DNA of 64,000 bases from Pseudoalteromonas sp. CO133X (GCA_004208945.1 SGPE01000024.1:186001-250000); one strand, 5' to 3'. Shown: positions 45,944-55,300, numbered from the stretch's first letter. Program-made: numbers and translations. The notes: generated from the sequence alone by a model not told the origin.

Positions 45944-47215
45944 TTATTCTTGAATACGTTTACTGGGTATTACTTTAACCAGTTTTACCATATTTTCTTT
46001 TACTTCTAATACTTCGATAGGGTAGCCAGCAATACGCAAACTTAAGTTAGCATCCGGAATATCTTCAAGATATTCTACAATTAAACCACTTAAAGTTTTT
46101 GGCCCATCTATAGGGAGCTCCCAGTTCATTTCTTTATTTAAGTCACGAATATTAGCGCCACCGTCGACAAGCACAGAACCATCGTCTTGCTCTGTTACTT
46201 CTTCACTTGGCGTACGAGTTTGTGTTGTTGTGAAATCTCCAACCACTTCTTCTAAGATATCTTCAAGTGTCACGAGACCTTGAATATCACCGTATTCATC
46301 CACAACTAGACCAATTCGCTCTTTTGATTGTTGGAATTTTAAAAGTTGTGTATTGAGTGATGTCCCTTCAGGAATAAAGTAAATCTCGCGAACGGCACGT
46401 AATAGTGAAGGTTTATCAAATTGCTCTTTTGTTAATAGGCGTAGTGCATCACGAGAATGAATGAAGCCTACTGCATCGTCAATTTGGTCTCTGTAAAGCA
46501 GTACACGCGTGTGTTGTGCATGTGTTAATTGGCGACTAATAAGCTTCCAATCATCGTTGATATCAATTGCAACAATCTCATTTCGAGGGATCATGATATC
46601 TTCTACGGTGACTTGCTCTAAATCTAAAATAGACGTCAGCATGCTTTGATGGCGAGCAGGAAGGAGGGCCCCTGATTCATTTACCACCGTTTTTAGCTCT
46701 TCTTTGCTTAGGCTGTGCTCTTCAATTTGTGCTGTGGTAATGCCAAAGAGGCGCAACATACCATTGGTCATCCAGTTCACGATAACGACAAACGGAAACA
46801 GTATTTTTAATAGACCTTTGAGGATAATAGAGCTTGGAAAAGCGACCTTCTCAGGATATAGCGCTGCGAGTGTTTTGGGCGTCACTTCAGCAAAAATGAG
46901 CACTACAAGTGTTAATACACCAGTGGCAATAGCAATACCAAGGTCACCATACAGGCGAATCCCTATAATCGTAGCGACTTGCGCTGCTGCGATGTTAACA
47001 AGGTTATTTCCGATTAAGATCAGACCAATTAGTCTATCAGGACGGCTTAACAGTTTACTGACGCGTTTCGCTGCACGGTGATCTTCTTTTGCTAAATGGC
47101 GCAAGCGAATACGGTTAATTGACATAATTCCAGTTTCAGAACCAGAAAAATAAGCAGAAATAAGTATCAATAATCCCAATACAATAAACAGGGTACTAGT
47201 CGATATGTCGTCCAA
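45944..47215 (-). CDS. CNNM/HlyC/CorC family membrane protein (YfjD/CorB type)
   Basis: A 423-aa protein with an N-terminal DUF21 membrane domain of about four helices (YFSGSETGIMSINRIRLRHLA is the signature), a CBS pair (about 200-325: VEDIMIPRNEIVAIDIND and GLVVDEYGDIQGLVTLEDILEEVVGDF) and a C-terminal CorC_HlyC transporter-associated domain. The family is linked to Mg2+/Co2+ efflux and resistance. It is upstream of a strong terminator and follows ypjD in the same direction, giving the same ffh / ypjD / yfjD grouping as E. coli. Confidence 0.9.
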   Translation of the reverse strand: MDDISTSTLFIVLGLLILISAYFSGSETGIMSINRIRLRHLAKEDHRAAKRVSKLLSRPDRLIGLILIGNNLVNIAAAQVATIIGIRLYGDLGIAIATGVLTLVVLIFAEVTPKTLAALYPEKVAFPSSIILKGLLKILFPFVVIVNWMTNGMLRLFGITTAQIEEHSLSKEELKTVVNESGALLPARHQSMLTSILDLEQVTVEDIMIPRNEIVAIDINDDWKLISRQLTHAQHTRVLLYRDQIDDAVGFIHSRDALRLLTKEQFDKPSLLRAVREIYFIPEGTSLNTQLLKFQQSKERIGLVVDEYGDIQGLVTLEDILEEVVGDFTTTQTRTPSEEVTEQDDGSVLVDGGANIRDLNKEMNWELPIDGPKTLSGLIVEYLEDIPDANLSLRIAGYPIEVLEVKENMVKLVKVIPSKRIQE

Positions 47216-47276
47216 CGATGGATCCTTTTTTTATAAACCAATGCATATTAAGCTAGAGACAGCTTGCTGAGTCAAG

Positions 47277-48080
47277 TTAAAACTTATTTAGTATCACTTC
47301 TTGTATGAAACGGCTGCCAAAATAAGCAAGAGATAAGATAAATGCGGCTATCATGATCGAAAATACCACAGGCTTCCCTCGCCAGCCCTTACGCAGATGA
47401 CCGATAGTCACAACGGTGAAAATAACCCATGCAAACAAAGATAGAATTGTTTTATGAATAAACTCACTAGCAAACATGCCATCAAGGAAAATAAAGCCAG
47501 ATAGTAGGGCAAAGGTGAGTAAAATCGTCCCTAAAGTAAGTAATTGATATAGCTGACGTTCAACTACCATTAAAGGGGGTAAGTGGCTGTGCACTATTGC
47601 TAAATCTTTACGCTTTAAGCGTTTATCAATGAAGTAAAACTGAATGGCATAAAGAGTCGATATAATAAGCACACAGTAAGCTAATAAGGACAGGGAAATA
47701 TGTGTAACCAGTCCAAGCTCGACATCAATAGTATGCAAAATTACGTGATGAGGAATAAACAAGCTTGCTAAGGTAAGTATTGCAGCAAACCCATATACAA
47801 CAGGCAGTAATAGTGTTGCTGGGAACTTTAAAGAAACAGCTGTGACAGAAACAACAATAACCCAACATGTTAGTAAAGCAACATTCACAATACTTAAATC
47901 TTGGCCATCTGCACGAAATACAGAGTTAACCAATAACAGCATATGGGCAAGGATAGCAACCGTGCTTAAAATGACCGTGAGTTTCTGGCTCGGACCTTGT
48001 TTGTGAAAAAGGCGTGATAGTACGTGCGACGTTGCTAACACATAAAACAAACTAGCAATAATAGTTAAACTAATAATCAT
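47277..48080 (-). CDS. ypjD: CcsA-like inner-membrane protein YpjD
   Basis: A 267-aa multi-pass protein related to cytochrome c assembly protein CcsA/ResC, matching E. coli YpjD (263 aa) along its length. The diagnostic core is GLVTHISLSLLAYCVLIISTLYAI with the likely haem-histidine, PPLMVVERQLYQL, and the end GWRGKPVV through LAYFGSRFIQEVI. The ATG at 48080 is chosen from the homologue alignment; the frame is open to 48191. Its exact role is unknown. It is divergent from ffh, as in other gammaproteobacteria, and precedes the CorC-type gene. Confidence 0.87.
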   Translation of the reverse strand: MIISLTIIASLFYVLATSHVLSRLFHKQGPSQKLTVILSTVAILAHMLLLVNSVFRADGQDLSIVNVALLTCWVIVVSVTAVSLKFPATLLLPVVYGFAAILTLASLFIPHHVILHTIDVELGLVTHISLSLLAYCVLIISTLYAIQFYFIDKRLKRKDLAIVHSHLPPLMVVERQLYQLLTLGTILLTFALLSGFIFLDGMFASEFIHKTILSLFAWVIFTVVTIGHLRKGWRGKPVVFSIMIAAFILSLAYFGSRFIQEVILNKF

Positions 48081-48314
48081 CGTGTTTTGGCCACTTAATT
48101 TATATCGATAAATCCTTGTCTCTTTGATGCCATTGTATTTTATAGCAAGGAAAAAGCATAGAGTTTGTAAAAAGAAACTCAAACTGCACACTTGAACACT
48201 GTATTGTCGACCACCATTTACGGTATACTGTTAAGAATTGAAATTTTAATTTCCCCTGTTTTGGCCTTTTATAGCCCAATGAACAGGCGAAACACGTTTT
48301 ATCGGAACCTTTAC

Positions 48315-49691
48315 ATGTTTGAGAATCTCCAAGAACGCTTAGGTAAAACCTTAAAAAATATCAGTGGTCGTGGACGCCTAACTGAAGACAATATTAAAGA
48401 TACATTACGTGAAGTCCGCATGGCATTTTTGGAAGCGGATGTTGCACTACCTGTTGTTCGTGAGTTTGTTAAGCAAGTTAAAGAACGTGCAGTGGGTGTT
48501 GAAGTCACTAAAAGCTTAAGCCCTGGCCAAGTCTTTATTAAAATTGTGCGCGAAGAGCTTGAAAAAGCCATGGGTGAAGCGAATGAAGAGCTAAGCCTTA
48601 ATGCGCAGCCGCCAGCTGTCGTAATGATGGCAGGCCTGCAAGGTGCGGGTAAAACGACGAGTGTCGGTAAACTGGCTAAATTTTTAAAAGAGCGTAAAAA
48701 GAAATCGGTACTTGTTGTGAGTGCTGACGTTTATCGTCCAGCGGCAATTAAACAGCTTGAGACACTTGCAGATGAAGTGGGCGTTGAGTTCTTCCCAAGT
48801 GATATTTCGCAAAAGCCGGTTGATATCGCAAATAATGCTATCTCCCATGCTAAGAAGAAATTTATCGATGTCGTGTTAGTCGATACCGCGGGTCGTTTGC
48901 ATGTTGATAACGACATGATGGATGAAATCAAAGCACTTCATAGCGCGATTAACCCAATCGAAACTTTATTTGTTGTTGATGCAATGACAGGTCAAGATGC
49001 TGCAAATACGGCAAAAGCATTTGATGAAGCGCTTCCTTTAAGTGGTGTGATCTTAACGAAAACGGATGGTGATGCCCGTGGTGGTGCTGCATTATCGATT
49101 CGTCATATTACCGGTAAGCCAATTAAGTTCATGGGTGTGGGTGAGCGTACAGATGCACTTGAACCATTCCACCCTGACCGTATTGCTTCTCGTATCCTAG
49201 GTATGGGTGATGTACTTTCATTAATCGAAGAAGTCGAAATGAAAGTCGATAAAGAGAAAGCGGCTAAAGTTGCTGAAAAAGTATTTAAAGGTGACGGCTT
49301 CACATTAGATGACTTTGCTGAGCAACTTCGTCAGATGAAAAACATGGGCGGTATGATGTCAATGCTCGATAAATTGCCAGGTATGCAAAACTTACCTGAT
49401 GCAGTTAAGGGGCAAATGGGTGATAAAACGTTTGTACAAATGGAAGCGATTATTAACTCAATGACTGCAAAAGAGCGTGCGCGCCCTGAAATCATCAAAG
49501 GCTCTCGTAAAAAACGTATTGCAGCAGGTTCTGGTACGCAGGTGCAAGAAATCAATAAATTGCTGAAGCAATTTACGCAGATGCAAAAGATGATGAAGAA
49601 AATGAAAGGTAAAGGCGGCATGAAGAAAATGATGCGTGGCATGAAAGGCATGTTACCGCCAGGTATGATGGGCGGAGGCCCTAAGTTTTAA
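48315..49691 (+). CDS. ffh: Signal recognition particle protein Ffh
   Basis: SRP54 GTPase of 458 aa (E. coli 453) that targets inner-membrane proteins to the translocon with 4.5S RNA and FtsY. The start is ATG 48315 (MFENLQERLGKTLKNISGRG); the frame is open further upstream but that part is not conserved. N domain (1-85), G domain with GLQGAGKTTSVGKLA, DTAGRLHVD and TKTDGDARGGAALS, then the methionine-rich M domain (about 330 to end, ending in MMGGGPKF). A terminator follows and the gene is divergent from ypjD. Confidence 0.97.
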   Translation: MFENLQERLGKTLKNISGRGRLTEDNIKDTLREVRMAFLEADVALPVVREFVKQVKERAVGVEVTKSLSPGQVFIKIVREELEKAMGEANEELSLNAQPPAVVMMAGLQGAGKTTSVGKLAKFLKERKKKSVLVVSADVYRPAAIKQLETLADEVGVEFFPSDISQKPVDIANNAISHAKKKFIDVVLVDTAGRLHVDNDMMDEIKALHSAINPIETLFVVDAMTGQDAANTAKAFDEALPLSGVILTKTDGDARGGAALSIRHITGKPIKFMGVGERTDALEPFHPDRIASRILGMGDVLSLIEEVEMKVDKEKAAKVAEKVFKGDGFTLDDFAEQLRQMKNMGGMMSMLDKLPGMQNLPDAVKGQMGDKTFVQMEAIINSMTAKERARPEIIKGSRKKRIAAGSGTQVQEINKLLKQFTQMQKMMKKMKGKGGMKKMMRGMKGMLPPGMMGGGPKF

Positions 49692-49716
49692 TACCACCTT
49701 TATAGTGTTTATCTTA

Positions 49717-49743
49717 AAGAAGGAGCAAATAGCTCCTTTTTTA
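49717..49743 (+). terminator. Terminator after ffh
   Basis: AAAGAAGGAGC-AAATA-GCTCCTTTTTTA, 26 bp beyond the ffh stop. Confidence 0.85.
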
Positions 49744-49838
49744 ATGGATAAATTATGCGCAATCAGTATGCAAAGCTAAGATCTCTAGCGCAGATCAGTG
49801 TTTAATCAACTAAACTTACATTTTGCATCACTTCTTAC

Positions 49839-49888
49839 TTGCAATGTTGCAAAAAACTCGTACAATTCCCCAGCTTCCCGTATTGGGG
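49839..49888 (+). promoter_or_regulatory. Promoter and leader hairpin of the rpsP operon
   Basis: -35 TTGCAA (49839-49844), 16-bp spacer, -10 TACAAT (49861-49866), followed by a small hairpin CCCCA (49868-49872) and TGGGG (49884-49888) at or just after the predicted start of transcription. About 45 bp separate the hairpin from rpsP. Its role is not known. Confidence 0.65.
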
Positions 49889-49933
49889 AGTAAATCTTAT
49901 TAATGAAAACAGTCAATCTATTTAGAGGACGGT

Positions 49934-50182
49934 ATGGTAACTATTCGTTTGCAACGTGGTGGCGCTAAAAAACGCCCTTTCTATCAAATTGTGGTTGCGG
50001 ATAGCCGTTTCTCGCGTGACGGTCGCTTCATCGAGAAAGTAGGTTTCTTTAACCCAATCGCTTCTGGTCAGGAAGAAAAAGTACGTTTAGATTTATCTCG
50101 TGTTGAACACTGGGTAGGTCAAGGCGCATCTCTTTCAGATCGCGTAGCTAAATTAGTTAAAGACGCTCGTAAAGCGGCTTAA
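49934..50182 (+). CDS. rpsP: 30S ribosomal protein S16
   Basis: The 82-aa S16 protein begins [20 protein letters not shown] and contains the [18 protein letters not shown] block, which are diagnostic. It needs to be present for 30S assembly and heads the rpsP-rimM-trmD-rplS operon, conserved across gammaproteobacteria. The ribosome-binding site is GAGGAC upstream of the ATG. Gap to rimM is 17 bp. Confidence 0.98.
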   Translation: MVTIRLQRGGAKKRPFYQIVVADSRFSRDGRFIEKVGFFNPIASGQEEKVRLDLSRVEHWVGQGASLSDRVAKLVKDARKAA

Positions 50183-50199
50183 TAGGCGTAAGTGTAACC

Positions 50200-50733
50200 A
50201 TGAGTCAAGAGAACACCTCGATAATCGTTGTAGGAAAGCTCGGTGCCCCCTATGGTATAAAGGGCTGGCTTAAGGTGCATTCATTTACTGATGATCCCGA
50301 AGGGATCTTCGATTTCAGCCCATGGTTGATAGGGCAACAAGGTAAATGGCAGACCTTAGAAGTGGTTGACTGGCGTCGCCACAACAAAGGCTTTATCGCT
50401 AAAGTTGCGCAAGTAAACGACCGAGATGAAGCAATGGCTTTGACCAATGTTGAAATCTCTGTAGATGCAGCGCAGCTACCAGAATTACCGCAAGGTGAAT
50501 TCTATTGGCGAGATCTCATCGGCATGTCTGTTGTAACTGATAAAGGTTATAATTTAGGCACGGTTGATGACCTAATGGAGACAGGGTCAAATGATGTTTT
50601 GGTTGTGAAAGCAAACAAAAAAGATGCATTTGGCCAAGCTGAACGTTTAATTCCATTTTTAACAGACTCTGTTATTAAAGAAGTTAAACACGAGGCAAGA
50701 GAAATTACCGTAGACTGGGATCCTGGGTTTTAA
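50200..50733 (+). CDS. rimM: 16S rRNA processing protein RimM
   Basis: A 177-aa ribosome-maturation factor that aids assembly of the 30S head and 16S rRNA processing. The N-terminal RimM domain has [20 protein letters not shown] and the PRC-barrel domain begins about residue 100 ([18 protein letters not shown]). The C-terminus [13 protein letters not shown] is typical. It ends at the start of trmD with a one-base overlap, TAATG. Confidence 0.97.
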   Translation: MSQENTSIIVVGKLGAPYGIKGWLKVHSFTDDPEGIFDFSPWLIGQQGKWQTLEVVDWRRHNKGFIAKVAQVNDRDEAMALTNVEISVDAAQLPELPQGEFYWRDLIGMSVVTDKGYNLGTVDDLMETGSNDVLVVKANKKDAFGQAERLIPFLTDSVIKEVKHEAREITVDWDPGF

Positions 50734-51500
50734 TGTCACAAACGAGTTCATTGTGGGTAGGGGTGATAAGCCTTTTCCCGAACATGTTTGACGCTATTAC
50801 CAATGAAGGGGTAACTGGTCGCGCAGTTAAAAATGGTCTAATCGACTTTAACTGCTGGAATCCACGTGACTATGCTACTGATAAGCATAGAACTGTGGAC
50901 GATCGTCCTTATGGGGGCGGTCCTGGTATGTTAATGATGGTTGAACCATTGAAACAAGCCATTCTTGACGCAAAAAAAGCGGCGGGTGATGGTGCTAAAG
51001 TAATTTATATGTCCCCGCAAGGGCGCAAATTAGATCAGCAAGGGGCGAGCGAACTCGCAAGCTCTAAAAAGCTGATTTTGATTGCCGGTCGCTATGAAGG
51101 TATAGATGAGCGAATCATAGAATCATATGTTGACGAAGAATGGTCAATAGGTGATTTTATTCTGAGTGGTGGTGAGTTACCCGCTATGACATTAATTGAT
51201 GCAGTCGCACGATTAGTGCCAGGGGTGCTAGGTCACAACCAATCAGCAGAGCAAGATTCATTTTCGGATGGATTGCTTGATTGTCCTCATTATACACGGC
51301 CAGAAACATTGGATGATAAACAGGTGCCTGCTGTATTACTCAGCGGAAACCACCAAGAGATAGCAAAATGGCGCTTAAAGCAGTCATTAGGCAGAACTTG
51401 GTTACGTCGTCCTGACTTGTTGCATAACCTAGCTCTGACTGAGGAGCAAGCGGCACTTCTTGCAGAATTCAAGCAAGAGTACCAACAAGCTTGTGGCTAG
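50733..51500 (+). CDS. trmD: tRNA (guanine-N1)-methyltransferase
   Basis: A 255-aa SPOUT methyltransferase that makes m1G37 in tRNAs and prevents frameshifting. The trefoil-knot SAM site is visible ([26 protein letters not shown] and [19 protein letters not shown]). The N-terminal [19 protein letters not shown] and a C-terminal [16 protein letters not shown] match fully. It overlaps rimM by one base and is followed by rplS after 33 bp. Confidence 0.98.
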   Translation: MSQTSSLWVGVISLFPNMFDAITNEGVTGRAVKNGLIDFNCWNPRDYATDKHRTVDDRPYGGGPGMLMMVEPLKQAILDAKKAAGDGAKVIYMSPQGRKLDQQGASELASSKKLILIAGRYEGIDERIIESYVDEEWSIGDFILSGGELPAMTLIDAVARLVPGVLGHNQSAEQDSFSDGLLDCPHYTRPETLDDKQVPAVLLSGNHQEIAKWRLKQSLGRTWLRRPDLLHNLALTEEQAALLAEFKQEYQQACG

Positions 51501-51533
51501 AAGACAGTTACACCTAGGAAAGTGAGAAATATA

Positions 51534-51893
51534 ATGGCAAAAGTAAACCAAAATATTATTAAAGCGCTTGAAGAAGAGCAGCTTAAAACAGACGTACCAG
51601 CATTCGGCGCTGGTGATACAGTAGTTGTACAGGTACGTGTAAAAGAAGGTAACAAAGAGCGTCTACAGGCCTTTGAAGGTGTTGTAATCGCTAAGCGTAA
51701 TCGTGGTCTTCACTCAGCATTCACAGTTCGTAAAATTTCGAGCGGTGAAGGTGTTGAGCGTGTATTCCAAACGCACAGCCCTCTTATCGACAGCGTAACA
51801 GTTAAGCGTCGCGGTGCAGTTCGCCGTGCTAAGCTTTACTATCTACGTGAGCGTTCTGGTAAATCTGCACGTATTAGAGAAAAACTTAACTAA
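51534..51893 (+). CDS. rplS: 50S ribosomal protein L19
   Basis: L19 of 119 aa (E. coli 115) lies at the 30S/50S interface. The conserved core runs from [10 protein letters not shown] through [20 protein letters not shown] to [22 protein letters not shown] 51534 is chosen from the known N-terminus; a GTG at 51522 is in frame but adds residues not seen in L19. It ends the rpsP operon at a strong terminator. Confidence 0.97.
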   Translation: MAKVNQNIIKALEEEQLKTDVPAFGAGDTVVVQVRVKEGNKERLQAFEGVVIAKRNRGLHSAFTVRKISSGEGVERVFQTHSPLIDSVTVKRRGAVRRAKLYYLRERSGKSARIREKLN

Positions 51894-51913
51894 TACGCGC
51901 TGTTTATCAACGC

Positions 51914-51958
51914 AAAAAAAACGGGTTGCAGCTTTCGGGTTGCAACCCGTTTTGGTTT
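51914..51958 (+). terminator. Terminator of the rpsP-rimM-trmD-rplS operon
   Basis: AAAACGGGTTGCA and TGCAACCCGTTTT arms around a 10-base loop, with a T-run to follow. A strong 10-bp GC-rich stem. Confidence 0.85.
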
Positions 51959-52100
51959 TTAAAAAGCAACTCTCTATAAGCTTATCCTTTGTTTCACCCT
52001 TCTTTGCACTTTGTCCTGTCATACATTGATGACTCATGTTTCCTCTATTTGTTAGCTCCTTAGGGCTTTGTACTTTGCAGTTTATGCTGTTACTATAATC

Positions 52101-52140
52101 TGTATTGTAAGCTTTACTTTTTTGTATATATATATTTACG
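52101..52140 (+). promoter_or_regulatory. Tandem candidate TyrR boxes at the tyrA promoter
   Basis: TGTATA-TATATA-TTTACG (52123-52140) matches TGTAAA-N6-TTTACA at 10 of 12 positions. TGTATT-GTAAGC-TTTACT (52101-52118) matches at 9 of 12. They are 4 bp apart (22 bp centre to centre). A TATAAT -10 at 52094-52099 puts the transcription start inside the first box, so repression is expected. Confidence 0.62.
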
Positions 52141-52163
52141 TTTAGGGTTTGAGGTGTAGTAAC

Positions 52164-53297
52164 GTGGCGACAGTGAATGAATTAGCTGATTTAAGAGCAG
52201 GAATAGATGAGTGCGATGCACAATTAGTGGCATTGCTAGCAAAGCGTAATAGCATTACAGAAAAAATAGGGGCAATTAAGCAACAAATCGGCGCCCCGTT
52301 ACATGCCCCTGATCGTGAAGCAGATTTATTGGCAGCGCGTCGCCAAGAAGCGGTTAACCAAGGTGTTAACCCAGAGTTAGTTGAAGATATTTTGCGTCGT
52401 ATGATGCGTGAAGCGTACCAAAATCAACAAGGAAATTTAGCCTGCTCAGCTCCTCAATTATCACCTATAGTCATTGTTGGCGGAAAAGGAGCGATGGGGC
52501 AATTATTTGCACAGCAATTTATTCGCTCAGGTTATGAAGTGCGTATTTTAGATAAAGAGCAGCAAGCAGAGAGTGAAGCTATCTTGGCGGGGGCTAAGCT
52601 TGTACTTGTCAGTGTGCCAATCAACGCATTAGAACAGGTTGTTGCAGCTTTGCCTAAGCTTGATGATGACTGTTTGCTTGTGGATATTACGTCGGTGAAG
52701 CAAAAACCATTAAAAGCACTAATGGCGTCACATAATGGCCCTGTTGTAGGCTTACATCCGATGTTTGGTCCCGACATTTCTCATTGGGTTAAGCAAACAG
52801 TTGTTGTTTGTGAGGGACGCAATCATGAGGTTGCGCAGGGCTTATTAGCACAGTTGCAAGTGTGGGGTTGTCAAGTTGTCGAAATGGAAGCAAAAAAACA
52901 CGATGAAGCGATGCAAATCATTCAGGTCATGCGTCACTTAACAACCTTCGTCTATGGTCAATTCTTAGCAAAGCAAAGCCATACACTTGCAGAGCTTCGT
53001 AGCTGTTCTTCTCCTATTTATCAATTAGAGCTGATGATGGTAGGGCGGCTTTTTGCTCAGTCACCAGAGCTTTACTCGGATATTATGTTAGCGCAATTTG
53101 ATGATGTGGAAGACTTACTTGCTAATTATCAAGCGACCTTTGCCGACACGCTAGAAAAACTAAAAACTGGCAACAAAGCTGCTTTGATAGAGGGCTTTGC
53201 AGATGCCAAAGAGTATTTTAGTGATGCTACCGCACACTTCTTAACGCAAAGTCGCAGTCTGCTAAATAAAGCCAATGATGCCAAAGTACTTGATTGA
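52164..53297 (+). CDS. tyrA: Bifunctional chorismate mutase / prephenate dehydrogenase
   Basis: T-protein of 377 aa (E. coli 373) for tyrosine synthesis. The N-terminal chorismate mutase (1-90: ELADLRAGIDECDAQLVALLAKR and DILRRMMREAYQ) is fused to NAD-dependent prephenate dehydrogenase with IVIVGGKGAMGQLF and the GLHPMFGPD and RHLTTFVYGQFLAK segments, including the catalytic histidine. Start: GTG 52164 with AGGTG seven bases upstream; the frame begins at a TTG 15 bases earlier. aroF does not lie beside it, unlike E. coli. Upstream lie two TyrR boxes, and tyrR is in the same window. Confidence 0.96.
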   Translation: MATVNELADLRAGIDECDAQLVALLAKRNSITEKIGAIKQQIGAPLHAPDREADLLAARRQEAVNQGVNPELVEDILRRMMREAYQNQQGNLACSAPQLSPIVIVGGKGAMGQLFAQQFIRSGYEVRILDKEQQAESEAILAGAKLVLVSVPINALEQVVAALPKLDDDCLLVDITSVKQKPLKALMASHNGPVVGLHPMFGPDISHWVKQTVVVCEGRNHEVAQGLLAQLQVWGCQVVEMEAKKHDEAMQIIQVMRHLTTFVYGQFLAKQSHTLAELRSCSSPIYQLELMMVGRLFAQSPELYSDIMLAQFDDVEDLLANYQATFADTLEKLKTGNKAALIEGFADAKEYFSDATAHFLTQSRSLLNKANDAKVLD

Positions 53298-53313
53298 TTA
53301 TTGCTTCAAGGGC

Positions 53314-53349
53314 ATTAAAGAAGCGAGTTTATACTCGCTTTCTTTAATT
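53314..53349 (+). terminator. Terminator after tyrA
   Basis: ATTAAAGAAGCGAGT-TTAT-ACTCGCTTTCTTTAAT with T-rich tail, 16 bp past the tyrA stop. Confidence 0.8.
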
Positions 53350-53383
53350 TATTTTATGTGACTGATCTTCATAGGCTAGCAAG

Positions 53384-53397
53384 ACTAAGCGCTTAGT
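53384..53397. repeat. 14-bp perfect palindrome between tyrA and fadR
   Basis: ACTAAGC joined to GCTTAGT, a perfect 14-bp inverted repeat with no loop, flanked further out by AAGACT and AGTCTT. Position is about 110 bp before the fadR promoter. Protein bound is unknown. Confidence 0.6.
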
Positions 53398-53493
53398 GCT
53401 CTAAAGTCTTAGGTGATTAATTACAATCTTAGCTGAAAGTTAGTTTATTTTTTCATTGCGAAGAGATTTTTATCCGCAGGGTACTTACTTTGC

Positions 53494-53526
53494 TTGTTAG
53501 TTGCTGATCATCTGGTACAATCAGTG
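53494..53526 (+). promoter_or_regulatory. fadR promoter with overlapping candidate FadR operator
   Basis: -35 TTGTTA (53494-53499), 16-bp spacer, -10 TACAAT (53516-53521). The 17-mer 53510-53526 resembles the FadR operator; its core CTGGT and CAGT half sites fit, about 11 of 17 positions by eye, and it covers the -10. This suggests autorepression. Confidence 0.5.
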
Positions 53527-53577
53527 AGTTGATCGCTTTTTGCGATAGAAGTAGGTGCTAACTCAAGTGGAAATTGA

Positions 53578-54291
53578 ATGAGAATTTTTAAAGCGAAAAG
53601 TCCAGCAGGTTTTGCTGAAGAATACATTGTTGAATCTATTTGGAATGGTGACTTTCCGCCTGGCTCAATTCTTCCTGCTGAACGCGAACTTTCAGAACTA
53701 ATTGGTGTTACCCGCACAACGCTTCGTGAAGTGCTACAACGTTTAGCACGAGATGGTTGGTTAACAATCCAGCATGGTAAACCAACGCGTGTAAATAATT
53801 TCTGGGAAACATCTGGGCTGAATATTCTTGAAACGTTAGCACGGCTCGATGAAGACAAAATGCCTGAGTTAACCGACCAATTACTGTCTGCACGTACCAA
53901 TATTAGCGCCATTTATACGCGTGCAGCGATCAAGCTTGCACCTGAACGCGTAATCGAAATTTTATCGCAAAGTGAGCAGCTTGAAGACAGTGCGCAAGCG
54001 TTTGCTGATTACGACTACAAAGTACACCATGAGTTAGCTATTGCAGGAAATAATCGCATTTATGTACTGATTTTAAATGGCTTTAAAGGCTTTTATTCAA
54101 AAATTGGTTGCCATTATTTTTCTGATTCACGTACCCGTGAATTAGCGCGTCAGTTTTATAAAGACTTAACTTTACTGGCAGAGCGTCGTGAACATGATGG
54201 TGCGATTTCTATGATGCGTAAATACGGTCATCAAACAGGTGAAATCTGGCAGCAGATCCGTGGTGATATGCCAGAAGATATAATGGATTAA
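53578..54291 (+). CDS. fadR: Fatty acid metabolism regulator FadR
   Basis: GntR-family regulator of 237 aa, extremely close to E. coli FadR (239) in its DNA-binding half ([20 protein letters not shown] and [17 protein letters not shown]). The C-terminal all-helical domain binds long-chain acyl-CoA ([20 protein letters not shown] and [12 protein letters not shown]). It represses fad genes and activates fabA/fabB in enterics (family knowledge). A candidate operator lies over its own promoter. A terminator hairpin follows at 54319. Confidence 0.96.
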   Translation: MRIFKAKSPAGFAEEYIVESIWNGDFPPGSILPAERELSELIGVTRTTLREVLQRLARDGWLTIQHGKPTRVNNFWETSGLNILETLARLDEDKMPELTDQLLSARTNISAIYTRAAIKLAPERVIEILSQSEQLEDSAQAFADYDYKVHHELAIAGNNRIYVLILNGFKGFYSKIGCHYFSDSRTRELARQFYKDLTLLAERREHDGAISMMRKYGHQTGEIWQQIRGDMPEDIMD

Positions 54292-54318
54292 TATTTCTAA
54301 AGTATTAACTATCACCTG

Positions 54319-54350
54319 AAAACCCAGCTTGATGCTGGGTTTCTTATTTT
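54319..54350 (+). terminator. Terminator after fadR
   Basis: AAACCCAGC-TTGAT-GCTGGGTTT followed by CTTATTTTTA. Confidence 0.85.
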
Positions 54351-54624
54351 TAGCCAAAACCTACTAAGTTATTGAAAGGATAGTTTATTTTTGCACTTTA
54401 TTGAGTGGGTAGAAGTTAACTTCAAGTTGCTCAGTCATCAATTTAGCCGAATCAATTTTTTCGATTGCACATATCGCTTTTTTCGATTGTTCATTTGTCT
54501 GTAACCTCTTTAAACTATCTTGCTAATTATCAGTGCTTACCCTTGGTTTTTGATTTTTCGTAACCATATACTAGTAAGTATTGCGTAGGCAATTGGAAAT
54601 AAACTCAAATATTTGGAGATAAAA
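54351..54624. promoter_or_regulatory. Leader region of the peroxiredoxin gene
   Basis: About 270 bp without a coding frame between the fadR terminator and the peroxiredoxin ATG. It is AT-rich with repeated TTTTTCGATT motifs (near 54459-54490), i.e. AATTTTTTCGATTG and CTTTTTTCGATTG, 26 bp apart. The peroxiredoxin promoter must be here; I cannot place it with confidence. Confidence 0.4.
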
Positions 54625-55230
54625 ATGGGTGTATTAGTTGGCCGTCAGGCACCAGACTTTACTGCAGCAGCTGTTCTTGGTAACGGTGAAATCGTTGAAA
54701 ACTTTAACCTAAAAGAAACTATCAAAGGTAAAAAAGCAGTTATCTTCTTTTACCCGTTAGACTTCACTTTCGTATGTCCTTCAGAGCTAATCGCTTTCGA
54801 CAAACGTTTTGAAGAATTCCAAAAGCGTGGCGTTGAAGTAATCGGTGTTTCTATCGATTCACAATTCTCACACAATGCATGGCGTAACACTGCCGTTGCT
54901 GACGGTGGTATTGGTCAAGTGAAATATGCACTTGTTGCAGACGTTAAACACGAAATCTGTCAAGCATATGACGTTGAGCACCCAGAAGCAGGTGTTGCTT
55001 TCCGTGGTTCTTTCCTAATCGACGAAGAAGGTAACGTACGTCACCAAGTAGTTAACGACCTTCCATTAGGCCGTAACATCGACGAAATGATCCGTATGGT
55101 TGACGCACTAGCATTCCACAGCGAGCACGGTGAAGTATGTCCTGCTGGTTGGACTGAAGGCAAAAAAGGCATGGACGCAAGCCCTGAAGGCGTTGCTAAG
55201 TTCCTTTCTGAAAACGAAGGCGACCTATAA
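54625..55230 (+). CDS. Typical 2-Cys peroxiredoxin (AhpC/Prx1 type)
   Basis: A 201-aa thiol peroxidase that reduces hydrogen peroxide and alkyl hydroperoxides. The peroxidatic cysteine is in FTFVCPSEL (near residue 51) and the resolving cysteine in GEVCPAGW (near 170). The GGIG insert (VADGGIGQVKYAL) and YF-like tail motif are characters of sensitive Prx1-type enzymes, but here the C-terminus ends KFLSENEGDL, without a final YF. ATG 54625 is preferred with GGAG six bases before; the TTG at 54613 lies in the ribosome-binding site. There is no ahpF beside it, so the reductant is probably thioredoxin. Confidence 0.93.
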   Translation: MGVLVGRQAPDFTAAAVLGNGEIVENFNLKETIKGKKAVIFFYPLDFTFVCPSELIAFDKRFEEFQKRGVEVIGVSIDSQFSHNAWRNTAVADGGIGQVKYALVADVKHEICQAYDVEHPEAGVAFRGSFLIDEEGNVRHQVVNDLPLGRNIDEMIRMVDALAFHSEHGEVCPAGWTEGKKGMDASPEGVAKFLSENEGDL

Positions 55231-55252
55231 TTTAGGCCTGAGTTAAAGAGTT

Positions 55253-55286
55253 AAAAAAACCCGCCAGTTGGCGGGTTTTTGTTTTT
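55253..55286. terminator. Bidirectional terminator between peroxiredoxin and TonB-receptor genes
   Basis: AAAAAAACCCGCC-AGTT-GGCGGGTTTTTGTTTTT. Serves both converging genes. Confidence 0.9.
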
Positions 55287-55300
55287 AAGTCTTGATTAGT

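Noticed and set aside
48192..48314. 41-codon N-terminal extension of ffh
   Set aside because: The conserved Ffh N-terminus begins at 48315; the extension is hydrophobic, overlaps the divergent ypjD upstream region and is not known in Ffh.
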